14,116 nucleotides of DNA from an uncultured Lachnospiraceae bacterium (GTDB taxonomy: Bacteria > Bacillota > Clostridia > Lachnospirales > Lachnospiraceae). The first letter of the stretch is position 1, and every line of letters begins with the position of its first letter. A program made the translations under genes and the position numbers. This document shows positions 13,722-14,116 of this stretch, piece by piece. The stretch lies in the NCBI GenBank assembly GCA_910585765.1, contig CAJUES010000076.1, positions 1 through 14,116 on the forward strand, written 5' to 3'. A model generated the notes under the pieces. That model saw only the letters and a list, made by a program, of their open reading frames with translations. It was not told the DNA's origin and ran no database searches.

Positions 13722-13905
13722 CGCAATTGTATCAGAAATCAGCGTATCGCACAAGGGGGGCATCGTATTTCCCACTTCGCACGATTTTTGAGAGCACGAA
13801 CAATTTGGGGTCAAACTGTTACTGAAGAATTTCACAAATATAACTTTTTCAACTTGCATTTCCATTCATGTGTTTATTCTGTTTCATGTTCTATGGCGCA
13901 TTATT

Positions 13906-14044
13906 GTTACTGTTCACTCGATAAAAGTAGTGAAAAGCGTGCGCCAAAATGCTTGCACTTTAGCATTTTGTTTGCAAATGGGTTGCTGTTTACGCCTTCA
14001 TTACATAAAATTGTGTCAGAATTAGTTGGGGCGTGAACAGTAAC
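13906..14044 (-). repeat. Dispersed repeat, copy B, bounded by inverted GTTACTGTTCAC ends
   Basis: GTTACTGTTCAC (13906-13917) is matched by GTGAACAGTAAC (14033-14044), a perfect 12-bp inverted pair 139 bp across. Bases 13906-13962 match copy A (4998-5056) in opposite orientation. Inside, CAAAATGCT (13945-13953) and AGCATTTTG (13962-13970) form a perfect 9-bp hairpin. No transposase gene is present, so it could be a small non-autonomous element. Confidence 0.7.
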
Positions 14045-14116
14045 GCATTAATAATAATAGATGTTACAGTTCAGCCTACCCGTTGAATTTAACCCTAAAA
14101 GTTATTGTGTTATTGC

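Larger units (their letters stand above)
13626..14116. other. Gene-free right edge, 491 bases
   Basis: Apart from the candidate promoter and the repeat at 13906-14044 I find no gene. The sequence is AT-rich near 13680-13740 and 13830-13900. A run of six Gs is at about 13755-13760. Short frames here lack ribosome binding sites and family motifs. Confidence 0.5.

Noticed and set aside
13788..14036. 82-residue plus-strand frame at the right edge
   Set aside because: It runs through the dispersed repeat and its hairpin, lacks a ribosome binding site and shows no family motif.

Overview
The window looks like chromosomal DNA from a member of the Clostridia, most likely the Lachnospiraceae. This is inferred from strong AGGAGG-type ribosome binding sites, the mix of families (RibU under an FMN riboswitch, a predicted AAA-ATPase of the PF09820 type, a TndX-like recombinase, an S-layer-homology/rhodanese protein) and moderate G+C. 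No database search was possible.

Layout. Positions 1-1634 hold a decayed large serine recombinase, the right end of an old integrative element. It abuts the broken end of a sugar-type ABC permease (1722-2087) and a broken membrane-fusion-like protein (2084-2402). These converge, with no spacer, on a minus-strand pair: a GH27 alpha-galactosidase (4923-3115) and an SLH/rhodanese protein (3089-2403). Next come a truncated AAA-ATPase fragment (5390-5623), an intact 3-methyladenine DNA glycosylase I (tag, 5663-6232) and an internally deleted methyltransferase remnant (6295-6495). A bidirectional terminator separates these from ribU (7273-6623, minus), which has a complete control region: promoter, FMN aptamer and an intrinsic terminator just before the ribosome binding site. 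A strong plus-strand promoter at 7692-7720 opens a 350-base stretch with no recognised gene. This ends in a 164-bp foldback MITE (8071-8234) placed directly before a GNAT acetyltransferase and a Nudix hydrolase. A second GNAT (9805-9266), a 1018-residue UvrD/PcrA-like helicase with an unusual C-terminal extension (12965-9909) and a GrpB-family protein (13583-13017) lie on the minus strand. The right edge carries copies of a dispersed repeat also found near position 5000.

The intact genes are mostly independent functions: raffinose/melibiose-type sugar hydrolysis, alkylation repair, flavin uptake, acyl transfer, nucleotide clean-up and DNA unwinding. The notable theme of the left half is decay by deletion. 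At least three genes keep recognisable N- and C-terminal ends but have lost the middle, two more are cut short, and the recombinase has in-frame stops. I see no convincing new multi-gene system. The best candidates for novelty are the helicase with its Cys-rich repeat linker and metal-binding-like tail, the dispersed GTTACTGTTCAC repeat family, and the unassigned transcribed-looking stretch at 7721-8070.
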